From Bacillota bacterium (GTDB lineage Bacteria > Bacillota > Clostridia > Tissierellales > MES13), in assembly GCA_009711765.1 (NCBI GenBank), contig VEND01000129.1:1-44205 (forward strand): DNA of 44,205 bases. Direction: 5' to 3'. Positions within the stretch are counted from its first letter, which is position 1. Each line of letters begins with the position of its first letter. A program made the position numbers and the translations under genes. Shown piece by piece: positions 37,313 to 44,205 of this stretch. The notes below the pieces were generated by a model that had not been told where the DNA came from, ran no database searches, and worked only from the letters and a program-made list of their open reading frames with translations.

Positions 37313-37830
37313 TATCCAAAAAATGATGTGTCTTTTGTTTTATGGCTTACTTTTGCATCTTTATCTTTAGATAATTCCAACTGTTCTATGTCATCTTTTA
37401 TAGCTTCCTTTAAGAAGTTTAACCGTTCTTTTATATTTTCCCTTGCTAGAAGTTCTGGCATCTTCTCAACTGTTTTATTAATAAGTAAATCTAATAAATG
37501 CATATCTTTCAAGCGAAGCTTTTTACACTTCGTAAGCGTACTGGGATTTATCAAATCAGTGTCTTCCGGAGCAAGTTAAAAAGTATTTAAAAGACATATC
37601 ATAAAGAGTTTTTTAACAACATCTTCATCTGATAATTTATATATCACTTTTAAAAGCAAATATTTAAATAGCATGATTGGGACAATGGCCCCACGTCCCA
37701 TTGAAGGGCTATAATTAGTCATTAATTCCTCATAAGCAACTGAAAAATCAACAAGATCATTAATTTATTTTAATATATGATCTTTTGGAATAATATGCGA
37801 ATAGAAATCATGATACTTGTTTTTTTGCAT
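37313..37830 (-). pseudogene. IS1182-like transposase, broken N-terminal part
   Basis: Reading on the minus strand from an ATG at 37830 gives MQKNKYHDFYSHIIPKDH, then an in-frame TAA (37765-37767). It continues INDLVDFSVAYEELM and GRGAIVPIMLFKYLLLK, has a second in-frame stop, then reads APEDTDLINPSTLTK and ends at KDTSFFG. The order matches the N-terminal half of IS1182-family transposases. The catalytic C-terminal half is absent. Confidence 0.7.
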
Positions 37831-38057
37831 AATAATTTCTCGCTTCCTTTATAAATTCTTCTATTATACTTATTCGATATAGCCTTGTAATTCCCTTTTT
37901 GTTTTTTAGAATTTTACATAAAAAAATCGCCATCTAAGAAAAATGACGATTTTTTATAGACTTTTTCAGTGACCTCAAGTAGATAGTCTATATTAATTAA
38001 TTAGACTGTCTACTTTGGAAGTATCATATGATTAAGTGGTCTCTTTTAGATATAAAG

Positions 38058-38837
38058 TTATAGTTGGGATAATTTAATTTGTTTTGAAATGTCATCGGTT
38101 ATTTTTTTTAGTTTATCAGCTAAATTATCTATACCCTTAAATTCTAATCTGCTTGTTGGGCCAGAAATGCTCAAGCCTGCAATTATTTTTCCATCTTTAT
38201 TTACGATTGGATAGGCTATACAAGTTAAGCCGTATTCGTATTCTTCGTTATCATAGGATATTTTTTCTTTAAGTATCTTTTCCCGTTCTTTTAGAAAATA
38301 ATTGAAATCTATTATGGTATTTATTGTTCTTTGTTGTAAGTTATTAGTATTAAAATAATTTTGTATTTCATTTTCATCCATTTCAGATAATAGAATTTTT
38401 CCTATTGAAGAACAATGTAGTGGAGATATAGGTATTAATTTTGAAACTAAAACAGAGGATTCTCCCTCTGTACTAAATATAGTAATAACATTTCCCTCAT
38501 ATGGAATTCCTAAGTTAATAGTTTCACCAATTTCTTCACACAATTTTTCCATAAAAGGTGCTGAAATATTTTTCAAATTAAGTTTTGATTTAACCTTTTG
38601 ACCATATTGTATAAAAATTAAGCCAAGATAATATTTATCAGTTGTTAAATCCTTTTCAATAAAATTTCTATTAGATAAAGTATTTAAAATTCTATAAACG
38701 GTTGCCTTTGGCAAATCTAGTTTTTGAGAAATTTGAGATACTCCCATAGGCTCGTTTGAATTAAATAATTCTTGAAGAATATTTATTGCTCTATCTACCA
38801 TAGTTACATTATTATAATTGTTTGAATTGCCTACCAT
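38058..38837 (-). CDS. IclR-family transcriptional regulator
   Basis: The protein is 259 residues. The start has AGGAGTG upstream on the minus strand. The N-terminal winged helix (VSQISQKLDLPKATVYRILN, then FIEKDLTTDKYYLG) precedes the IclR ligand domain (CSSIGKILLSEM, YGLTCIAYPIVNKDGKIIAGLSISGP). It faces the alcohol dehydrogenase operon across a 330-base region. A palindrome repeated three times there and downstream is its likely operator. The effector is probably a substrate or product of that operon. Confidence 0.9.
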   Translation of the reverse strand: MVGNSNNYNNVTMVDRAINILQELFNSNEPMGVSQISQKLDLPKATVYRILNTLSNRNFIEKDLTTDKYYLGLIFIQYGQKVKSKLNLKNISAPFMEKLCEEIGETINLGIPYEGNVITIFSTEGESSVLVSKLIPISPLHCSSIGKILLSEMDENEIQNYFNTNNLQQRTINTIIDFNYFLKEREKILKEKISYDNEEYEYGLTCIAYPIVNKDGKIIAGLSISGPTSRLEFKGIDNLADKLKKITDDISKQIKLSQL

Positions 38838-38967
38838 AAAAACACTCCTCGTACTCTACATTAATTTACTTTAAAATAATTTTATCATTAAGTTCAGTAT
38901 TATTAAAGTAAATTAAATAATTTAACTGGTTTTAAAAAGGATATCTGTGATTAAATCATAAATAAAT

Positions 38968-38996
38968 TTGCATTTTTTAGAAAAAAATAGTATAAT
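38968..38996 (+). promoter_or_regulatory. Promoter of the dehydrogenase-permease-aminotransferase operon
   Basis: TTGCAT (38968-38973) and TATAAT (38991-38996) are 17 bases apart. The first operator copy begins 10 bases downstream, at the expected transcription start. Confidence 0.7.
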
Positions 38997-39006
38997 TTCA
39001 TTAAAC

Positions 39007-39019
39007 GAAACGATGTTTC
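39007..39019. promoter_or_regulatory. Palindromic operator, copy 1 (likely IclR site)
   Basis: GAAACGATGTTTC lies at the transcription start of the operon promoter, a position suited to repression. Confidence 0.6.
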
Positions 39020-39082
39020 AGAATATTGAAGCATTAAAAAATAAGAATTGAAGGAGGGGGGGATATTTTTTTCTGCAATGCT

Positions 39083-39095
39083 GAAACGGCGTTTC
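39083..39095. promoter_or_regulatory. Palindromic operator, copy 2
   Basis: GAAACGGCGTTTC is 76 bases downstream of copy 1 (same end to same end), inside the leader before the dehydrogenase gene. Two sites in a row suit binding by an IclR tetramer or two dimers. Confidence 0.55.
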
Positions 39096-39167
39096 GGGTA
39101 TAGTGTAAGGGAATATGCTATAGTTCTAAGTGCTTATATTACATTTTCAGGGGAAGGTGAAGGAGAT

Positions 39168-40244
39168 ATGAAAAATTTAAAAGTTTCATTTCCTAACTAC
39201 ATGATTGGTGAAGATGCATTAAAAGATTTAGATAAGACATGTTTAACTTATGGGAAAAATGCTTTAATAGTAGGGGGTAAAACTGCTTTAAGAAAGGTAA
39301 AACCTAAATTAGAAAAAACTTTTGAAAAAAGTGAGTTAAAAGTTACTGATTATATGTACTATGGTGGAGAATGTACGTATAAAAACATAGAAAAGATAGC
39401 TAAACGATATAGTATAAATGAAATAGACATGATAATAGGTGTAGGGGGCGGGAAAGCATTAGATACCGCAAAAGGAGCAGCTGATATTTTAAATATTCCA
39501 GCTTTTACAGTTCCAACAATTGCAGCTACTTGTGCTGCTACAACTAGTTTATCAGTAGTTTATACAGAAAAAGGGGATTTTCATTCGTTTAAATTTTTAA
39601 ATAAACCACCTATTTGTATTTTCATAGATAGTGAAATAATTTCTAAGGCACCAAAAAAATATCTATGGGCAGGTATTGGAGATACCATGGCTAAACATTA
39701 TGAGTCTACATTTGCATCAAGGGGTGATAAGTTAGATCATAGTTGTGGAATGGGGATTGAGATAAGTTCAATGTGTGTTAAACCAATGTTAGAATATGGA
39801 CATAAGGCTTTATTAGATTGTAAAGAAGATAAAAGTACATTTGAAATTAAACAAGTTATTTTAAATAATATTATAAGTACAGGGTTAGTATCAATGCTTG
39901 TTAAAGAGGAATATAATGGTGCTATTGCCCACTCATTATTTTATGGATTAACAATTCTAGAACATATAGAAAATAACCATTTACATGGTGAGGTTGTAGC
40001 TTATGGGGTTTTAGTGCAATTAGCTATGGATGATCAAAGAGAGGAATTACATAAACTAATTAAATTTTATAAAGGAATAAATCTTCCAACTAGTTTACAA
40101 GATATAGGTGTTAAAAAGAATAGGGAATATTTAGAAGAAGTACTTGAAGCTACAGTTAAGGGCCCGGATATGAAGTATCTACCTTATAAAGTTTCAAAAG
40201 ATATGATTTACAACGCTATTGAAGAAGTTGAGAATATTAATTAA
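39168..40244 (+). CDS. Iron-containing alcohol dehydrogenase family protein (GldA/HcxA-like)
   Basis: The protein is 358 residues. The ATG at 39168 follows AAGGAG and matches the family N-terminus; an upstream in-frame TTG at 39048 would add 40 residues that run through an operator. NAD-binding is shown by IIGVGGGKALDTAKGAAD. Metal ligands are expected at Asp in GIGDTMAKHYE and at the His in AHSLFYG and LHGEVVAYG. The subgroup resembles glycerol dehydrogenase and the E. coli 2-oxoacid reductase HcxA. With an aminotransferase in the same operon, a 2-oxo acid/hydroxy acid substrate is attractive but inferred. Confidence 0.85.
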   Translation: MKNLKVSFPNYMIGEDALKDLDKTCLTYGKNALIVGGKTALRKVKPKLEKTFEKSELKVTDYMYYGGECTYKNIEKIAKRYSINEIDMIIGVGGGKALDTAKGAADILNIPAFTVPTIAATCAATTSLSVVYTEKGDFHSFKFLNKPPICIFIDSEIISKAPKKYLWAGIGDTMAKHYESTFASRGDKLDHSCGMGIEISSMCVKPMLEYGHKALLDCKEDKSTFEIKQVILNNIISTGLVSMLVKEEYNGAIAHSLFYGLTILEHIENNHLHGEVVAYGVLVQLAMDDQREELHKLIKFYKGINLPTSLQDIGVKKNREYLEEVLEATVKGPDMKYLPYKVSKDMIYNAIEEVENIN

Positions 40245-40308
40245 ATATAAAGGGGGGAAGTGGAACACTAATTAGTTTGTAATTAACTTTTAGTGTGACG
40301 CATTGATT

Positions 40309-41682
40309 ATGAATAGTGAAAATATAAAGGATGAAGATTTTATAAAATTAAACAGTAGTAATATTTTAAAGTTTTTAATACCATCTGTATTGGGAATAAG
40401 CATATTTTTATTTCCTCTACCCTATGAAGGTGCCATAAGTACTCCCGTAGGGATAATATCTGAATGGTTAGCAAAGGTATCTAAACCCTACGCATCGCAG
40501 TTTATAACTACTATAATAGTAATATCTGCAATACTATCATCAATAACATCAATTTTTAAACCGAAATTTATAGTAGAAAATAAGTTTTTAAGTAAACTTT
40601 TTGTAACTGAGAAGATATATTTATTATTTAGAATATTAGGGGCAATTATTGCTTTATTAGTACTTAATGAATGGGGGACAGAAGTTATTTATTCAGGAGA
40701 TACAGGTGGAACGATGATGTCTTTGGTTTCTACATTAGTAGCGTGGTTTTTTGCAGCATCCTTTTTATTACCACTATTAATAGACTTTGGAGCAATGGAT
40801 TATACAGGAACAGTGTTAAGGGGATTAGTAAAACCTTTATTTAAACTTCCAGGCCGTTCTGCTATAGATCTAGTAACTTCATGGATAGGTAATTGTAATG
40901 TTGGAGTTGTTTTAACTAGCATGCAATATAATAAAGGATATTATACAGGAAGAGAAGCTACACTAATAGCAACATGCTTTTCTGCTGTGTCGTTACCATT
41001 TTGTTTAGTGGTTGCAGCTTTATTAAATGTTGATGCATTATTTGTACCTTTTTATATAACTATATTAATTACTGGAACAATTAGTGTTATGGTAATGGCA
41101 AGAATTTGGCCTTTAAATTCAATTAGTGATAAATATCATCCTAAGGCAGAAAAACAAATTAATGAAGTTGAACCTGAAGGTATGAAAAAATCAACATGGG
41201 CTCTACAATTGGCTGTAAAAAGAGCACAGAAAGCTGATAATATAGGAAGTTTATTATATAGAGGTGCTGAAACATTTTCTAGTATAATATTTTCACTTAG
41301 TCCTTTAGTAATGGCATGGGGAACTTTAGCTCTTATAGTAGCTACTTATACCCCCATATTTGATTGGCTTTCATTACCATTTGGATATTACTTAAATTTT
41401 TTAGGCGTAGAGGAAGCATTTAAGGCTGCACCAGCTACAATTGTTGGGTTCGCAGATATGTTTATTCCTGCAATATTAGCAGCGGATATAGTATCAGTAA
41501 AGACTAGATTTATCATTGGGGCACTGTCTTTAGTTCAAATAATTTATATGACAGAAGTAGGAACATTAATAGTAACTTCAGATATTCCAGCTAATATTAA
41601 GGATTTAGTAATTATTTTCATAGAAAAAACTATTATTGCTATACCTATAATAGTACTTTTAGCTAATATTTTTGTTAAATAG
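40309..41682 (+). CDS. YjiH-type membrane permease with nucleoside-recognition (Gate) domain
   Basis: The protein is 457 residues with about ten hydrophobic segments. The segment LPGRSAIDLVTSWIGNCNVG and the repeat half near VGFADMFIPAILA fit the YjiH family (Gate domain). It likely moves a small organic acid or amino acid used by the flanking enzymes, though substrates of YjiH proteins are poorly known. The ATG at 40309 has no close ribosome site; a strong AGGGGGG lies about 50 bases upstream, before a possible hairpin. Confidence 0.75.
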   Translation: MNSENIKDEDFIKLNSSNILKFLIPSVLGISIFLFPLPYEGAISTPVGIISEWLAKVSKPYASQFITTIIVISAILSSITSIFKPKFIVENKFLSKLFVTEKIYLLFRILGAIIALLVLNEWGTEVIYSGDTGGTMMSLVSTLVAWFFAASFLLPLLIDFGAMDYTGTVLRGLVKPLFKLPGRSAIDLVTSWIGNCNVGVVLTSMQYNKGYYTGREATLIATCFSAVSLPFCLVVAALLNVDALFVPFYITILITGTISVMVMARIWPLNSISDKYHPKAEKQINEVEPEGMKKSTWALQLAVKRAQKADNIGSLLYRGAETFSSIIFSLSPLVMAWGTLALIVATYTPIFDWLSLPFGYYLNFLGVEEAFKAAPATIVGFADMFIPAILAADIVSVKTRFIIGALSLVQIIYMTEVGTLIVTSDIPANIKDLVIIFIEKTIIAIPIIVLLANIFVK

Positions 41683-41725
41683 TAACTTTTAATAATATAT
41701 AATTTATTTTTTTTTAAGCTTTATA

Positions 41726-41742
41726 TTGAAACGATGTTTCAA
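41726..41742. promoter_or_regulatory. Palindromic operator, copy 3
   Basis: TTGAAACGATGTTTCAA is a perfect palindrome 24 bases before the aminotransferase start. It shares its core with the two sites ahead of the dehydrogenase gene, so the aminotransferase probably has a second regulated promoter or a roadblock site. Confidence 0.6.
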
Positions 41743-41765
41743 TTAGTAAAGGAGGAGATTTCTCA

Positions 41766-42926
41766 GTGAAACATAGATTTTTATCAAAAAGATATTGGAA
41801 TGATATCTCAACCCCTATGGGAGAAAGTGGAAATCTAGCAAAAGAATATGACGATCTTATTAATTTCAGTTTAGGAGATCCAGATTTAATAACTGACAAA
41901 AGAATTATAGAGGAAGCATTTAAAGACGCAAAGGATGGTCATACACATTATACTGACTTTTTAGGAGACCAAGAATTAAGAAATGAAATAAGTAATTATT
42001 ATAAAAATGAGTACGATTATGAAGTTAATTTAGAAGAGTGCATGGTTACAACAAGTGGGTGTCACGCTATGTGGCTTATTTTAGAATCTATTTTAGATGA
42101 TGGAGATGAGGTAATAATTCACGAACCATATTTTACTCCATATCCACAACAAATTGAATTAGCAAGGGGTAAACCAGTTATACTAAAAACCTTTGAAGAA
42201 GATGCATTTCAAGTGGATGCTAAAAGGCTTGAAAATCTTATTACTAATAGAACCAAAGCTATTATAATAAATACACCAAACAATCCAACGGGTACCTGTT
42301 TTAGTGTAGAGACATTGAATTTAATAGCAAAAGTTGCAATTAAATATGATTTAATTGTAATAGCAGATGATATCTATACTGCTTTTAGTTATGCTGAACC
42401 TTTTATACCCATAACAACTCTAAAGGGAATGAAAAATAGAACAATAACAATAGGAAGTTTTTCTAAGGACTTTTGTATGACTGGATGGCGGATAGGGTAT
42501 GTATTAGCTCCATCATTTGTAATAAAAACAATGAAGGATGTAAATGAAAATAATGTATTTACATCTCCTTCTATATCTCAAAGGGCAGCATTGCATGCCT
42601 TAAAAATGAGAAAAGAAATACAACCACCTATGATAGAGGAATACAAAAAAAGAACTTTTTATGCATATGAAAGAATAAAAGAAATTCCTAACATGTCTGT
42701 TTTACCTCCAAGGGGAAGTATATATATGTTTATAAATATTAAAAAGACAGGACTAAGTTCTAAAGAGGTATCAGATAAAATATTACGTGAGGCACATGTG
42801 TTAGTTTTACCTGGAAATGCCTTTGGATATTGTGGAGAGGGATATATTAGAATAGCAGTTACAGTAGGATTATCAAAATTAAAGGAAGCATTCGATAGAA
42901 TTAAGAGTATGGAAATATTTTCATAG
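41766..42926 (+). CDS. Class I/II PLP-dependent aminotransferase
   Basis: The protein is 386 residues. The start is GTG at 41766, after AGGAGG. Marks of fold-type I aminotransferases are FSLGDPDLIT, TSGCHAMWLI, NTPNNPTGTCF (Asn), IADDIYTAF (Asp and Tyr), SFSKDFCMTGWRIGY with the PLP Lys, and a C-terminal GYIRIAVTVG with the carboxylate-binding Arg. It should interconvert an amino acid and its 2-oxo acid, which the dehydrogenase in the operon could then reduce. The exact amino acid is not defined. Confidence 0.88.
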   Translation: MKHRFLSKRYWNDISTPMGESGNLAKEYDDLINFSLGDPDLITDKRIIEEAFKDAKDGHTHYTDFLGDQELRNEISNYYKNEYDYEVNLEECMVTTSGCHAMWLILESILDDGDEVIIHEPYFTPYPQQIELARGKPVILKTFEEDAFQVDAKRLENLITNRTKAIIINTPNNPTGTCFSVETLNLIAKVAIKYDLIVIADDIYTAFSYAEPFIPITTLKGMKNRTITIGSFSKDFCMTGWRIGYVLAPSFVIKTMKDVNENNVFTSPSISQRAALHALKMRKEIQPPMIEEYKKRTFYAYERIKEIPNMSVLPPRGSIYMFINIKKTGLSSKEVSDKILREAHVLVLPGNAFGYCGEGYIRIAVTVGLSKLKEAFDRIKSMEIFS

Positions 42927-42931
42927 ATAGA

Positions 42932-42959
42932 GGGTGACTGTTTAAAAAACGGTCACCTT
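42932..42959 (+). terminator. Terminator of the aminotransferase operon
   Basis: An 11-bp stem (42933-42943 with 42947-42957, one G-T pair) has an AAA loop. Its T-rich tail is short. The group II intron fragment begins 12 bases after the stem. Confidence 0.75.
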
Positions 42960-42968
42960 AATTTATAT

Positions 42969-43458
42969 GTGACCAGCATGGGCACAGTCTATAGGGTGAA
43001 AGTCCTGAACATCGAAGGTGGTATAGGTGTTAGCTTAAGACAAGGGTGTCCATCGTGAGGTAGAATCTGAAGGGAGTCGGCGGCAAAATTCCGGTCTGAG
43101 GAATACGAACCACATATGAGGCTGGCTATAGCTGGATGAGTTTGCATAACAAAACAAAGTTCGTATCACCCGCAGCTATTGCAGTAAATGTGGTAGATAT
43201 ATGAAATGAAAGACTGTGCTTTTACCTGGGGAGGTCTCATGGACGTGTGGAGATGTAACTTCAAAACATAATTGAAACAAGATTTATCATGAGAAGTCAG
43301 CCGAGGTCATAGTATTAGAATAGCTATAGATATTCTAGGAAGGACTTAACATTAAGGAGGTTAGTATATTGAATGAAATGATAAACACGTACGGACGGAA
43401 AACTTCATATGAAGGCTGGACTGAGGAAGTAAAGTTGGAAACTAAACTCACTATTTAA
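42969..43458 (+). mobile_element. 5' part of a group II intron (domain I and start of its ORF)
   Basis: The sequence GTGACCAGCATGGGCACAGT, followed by AGGGTGAAAGTCC, GTGGTATAGGTGTTAGCTTA, GTCCATCGTGAGGTAG and CTGAAGGGAGTCGGCGGC, is the 5' end and domain I of a common Firmicute group II intron. A GGGAGGTCTCATGGACGTG segment follows, then the beginning of the intron-encoded protein. The intron stops a few dozen bases into that gene, where sequence from a different intron takes over. It could be the same intron family as the 3' end at 1-125, but this cannot be proved here. Confidence 0.75.
43369..43458 (+). pseudogene. Truncated start of a group II intron reverse transcriptase/maturase (LtrA-type)
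   Basis: After AAGGAGG, a TTG at 43369 opens a frame reading MNEMINTYGRKTSYEGW and then TEEVKLETKLTI before a stop. This is the N-terminus of LtrA-type proteins, cut after 29 codons. The catalytic domains are absent. Confidence 0.7.
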
Positions 43459-43499
43459 TTAGGATAATATAATTTGACTTTTTTTAGAAGTATTAGGTT

Positions 43500-43770
43500 G
43501 AAATAAACTGCCGTATAACACTGTTTATCTGTGGGACGGTATTAAGATGGCACGAGCATATATTAGGCACCTGTATGAAACATGGGAACCTGTGGTGTGA
43601 TGGTAATCAAAAATGTTCAAGTCACAGAAAGACAAGACAGAAAGTAGAAATGCACATTATAGGGACGGAGACATCCGTAGTAGTGATGAAGCTTCTGTAA
43701 TGGCAGTGGAACAAAGGGATGTCGTCATTCTGCTTAAATCAGATAACAACTACAAGAGTAGGAGGATTTG
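43500..43770 (+). mobile_element. Internal part of a second group II intron (domains I-III) before its ORF
   Basis: The segment TAAGATGGCACGAGCATA, then AGGCACCTGTATGAAACATG and GGAACCTGTGGTG, is the end of domain I of a class B-like intron. GAAGCTTCTGTAATGGCAGT, followed by GGAACAAAGGGATGTCGTC, fits domain III. The 5' end of this intron is not found; it joins the first intron fragment near 43459-43500. Confidence 0.65.
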
Positions 43771-44139
43771 ATGAGGAAAAGCAAATCATATGAAATACCT
43801 AAGAGAGTAGTGTTTGAAGCCTACAAGAAAGTTAAGAAAAACAAAGGAAGTGCTGGTATAGATGAAATTACCTTTGAAGATTTTGAAAGAGATTTAGGAG
43901 GAAATTTATATAAAATATGGAATCGAATGAGTTCAGGAAGTTACTTTCCCTCACCAGTACTAGCAGTAGAAATACCAAAGAAGAATGGTGGAACAAGAAG
44001 ACTTGGAATTCCAACCATAGCAGATAGAATTGCACAGATGGTTGCAAGAATGTATGTAGAATATAAAGTTGAACCAATTGTATATAGTAAACTAAAAGTA
44101 CCCACTATTATAATTGAAAACTCCCCAGTAAAAATATAA
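43771..44139 (+). pseudogene. Truncated group II intron reverse transcriptase
   Basis: The ATG at 43771 follows GGAGG. The frame begins MRKSKSYEIPKRVVFEAYKK and VKKNKGSAGIDEITFEDFE, then VLAVEIPKKNGGTRRLGIP and IADRIAQMVARMYVE, the RT-0/RT-1 region of group II intron proteins. The family pattern is lost at about 44085, where EPIFHEDSYGYRP would be expected. The frame stops at 44139. RT domains 3-7 (including the catalytic YADD), the maturase domain and any endonuclease are missing, so it is inactive. Confidence 0.8.
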
Positions 44140-44205
44140 ACTACCTATATAAATATAATTTTATAGGTGGTGTAACTGGAGATGATAAATTTGGATAAAA
44201 AGAGA
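44085..44205 (+). mobile_element. Unidentified sequence replacing the rest of the reverse transcriptase
   Basis: From about 44085 the sequence no longer matches an intron. It holds a 10-bp stem-loop (44140-44149 with 44162-44171, one G-T pair) followed by AACTGGAG and a possible frame start (MINLDKKR from 44181, to the window end). This looks like the left end of another insertion, but the family is not recognisable from 120 bases. Confidence 0.35.

Larger units (their letters stand above)
37000..38047. mobile_element. IS3-family element scar with a nested broken IS1182-like element
   Basis: Imperfect inverted ends lie at 37000-37039 (AAAAGAGACC ... CAAGTAGACAG) and 38006-38047 (CTGTCTACTTTG ... 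GGTCTCTTTT). Next to the left end is the C-terminal part of an IS3-family transposase (minus). The middle holds part of an IS1182-like transposase with internal stops (minus) and, near 37920-37978, a hairpin and a CAGTGACCTC end. The arrangement fits an IS1182-like insertion into an IS3-type element, followed by deletions. Neither transposase is intact, so the scar cannot move by itself. Confidence 0.75.

Noticed and set aside
37059-37579. Plus-strand open frames across the IS scar
   Set aside because: They are shadows; the minus strand carries recognisable IS3 and IS1182 transposase sequence over the same bases.
1-44205. CRISPR arrays, rRNA, tRNA, toxin-antitoxin or phage-defence genes
   Set aside because: No direct-repeat/spacer array, structural RNA pattern or known defence domain was seen anywhere in the window.

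Overview
The window is AT-rich DNA (low-GC codon use throughout) from a Gram-positive, probably anaerobic Clostridia-type bacterium of the Bacillota. The evidence is a SecA with a C-terminal zinc tail, a prfB with a programmed frameshift, RecD2, a ComF-type protein, a long-form HPF, Tex, an FMN riboswitch in front of a RibU transporter, and CgeB-like glycosyltransferases of the kind used on spore surfaces. The species cannot be named from the sequence. Both ends lie in group II intron sequence, so this looks like a contig that stops at repeats.

Left part (1-12.9 kb): an accessory surface-polysaccharide region. It starts with the last ~125 bases of a group II intron (domains V and VI) inserted in a CgeB-like glycosyltransferase gene whose 5' exon is outside the window. 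Next come a DUF2334 deacetylase-like protein with a C-terminal FG-GAP/VCBS propeller, and two leftward genes (a GT2-like paralogue and an LpxD-like hexapeptide acyltransferase). A rightward block follows: CgeB-like GT, Gfo/Idh/MocA dehydrogenase, UDP-HexNAc 6-dehydrogenase, a second CgeB-like GT and a DegT aminotransferase. Together these could make a UDP-activated 3-acylamino hexuronic acid and attach it to a glycan. The block ends with two small membrane-associated proteins of unknown function and an unusual 29-bp inverted repeat.

Middle part (13-36.1 kb): mostly core genes, namely recD2, comF, hpf, a DUF5317 membrane protein, secA, prfB, a Cache-type chemoreceptor, tex, a hybrid histidine kinase and an amidohydrolase. 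The long comF-hpf gap holds a dense cluster of DnaA boxes although dnaA is not nearby. Inserted among these genes is a GntR-controlled operon for arginine or methylarginine use: a DDAH-like hydrolase, a RocB-like M20 protein, a second DDAH-like hydrolase and an AGCS amino-acid/sodium symporter. A TTGTATACAA palindrome sits at its promoter.

Right part (36.1-44.2 kb): an FMN riboswitch with terminator controls ribU. It is followed by a scar of an IS3-family element with a broken IS1182-like element inside it. An IclR regulator then faces an operon for an iron-dependent alcohol dehydrogenase, a YjiH-type permease and an aminotransferase. Three copies of a GAAACG..CGTTTC-type palindrome mark the likely regulon. 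The window closes with a mosaic of two group II intron fragments, the second with a truncated reverse transcriptase cut off by a third, unidentified sequence.
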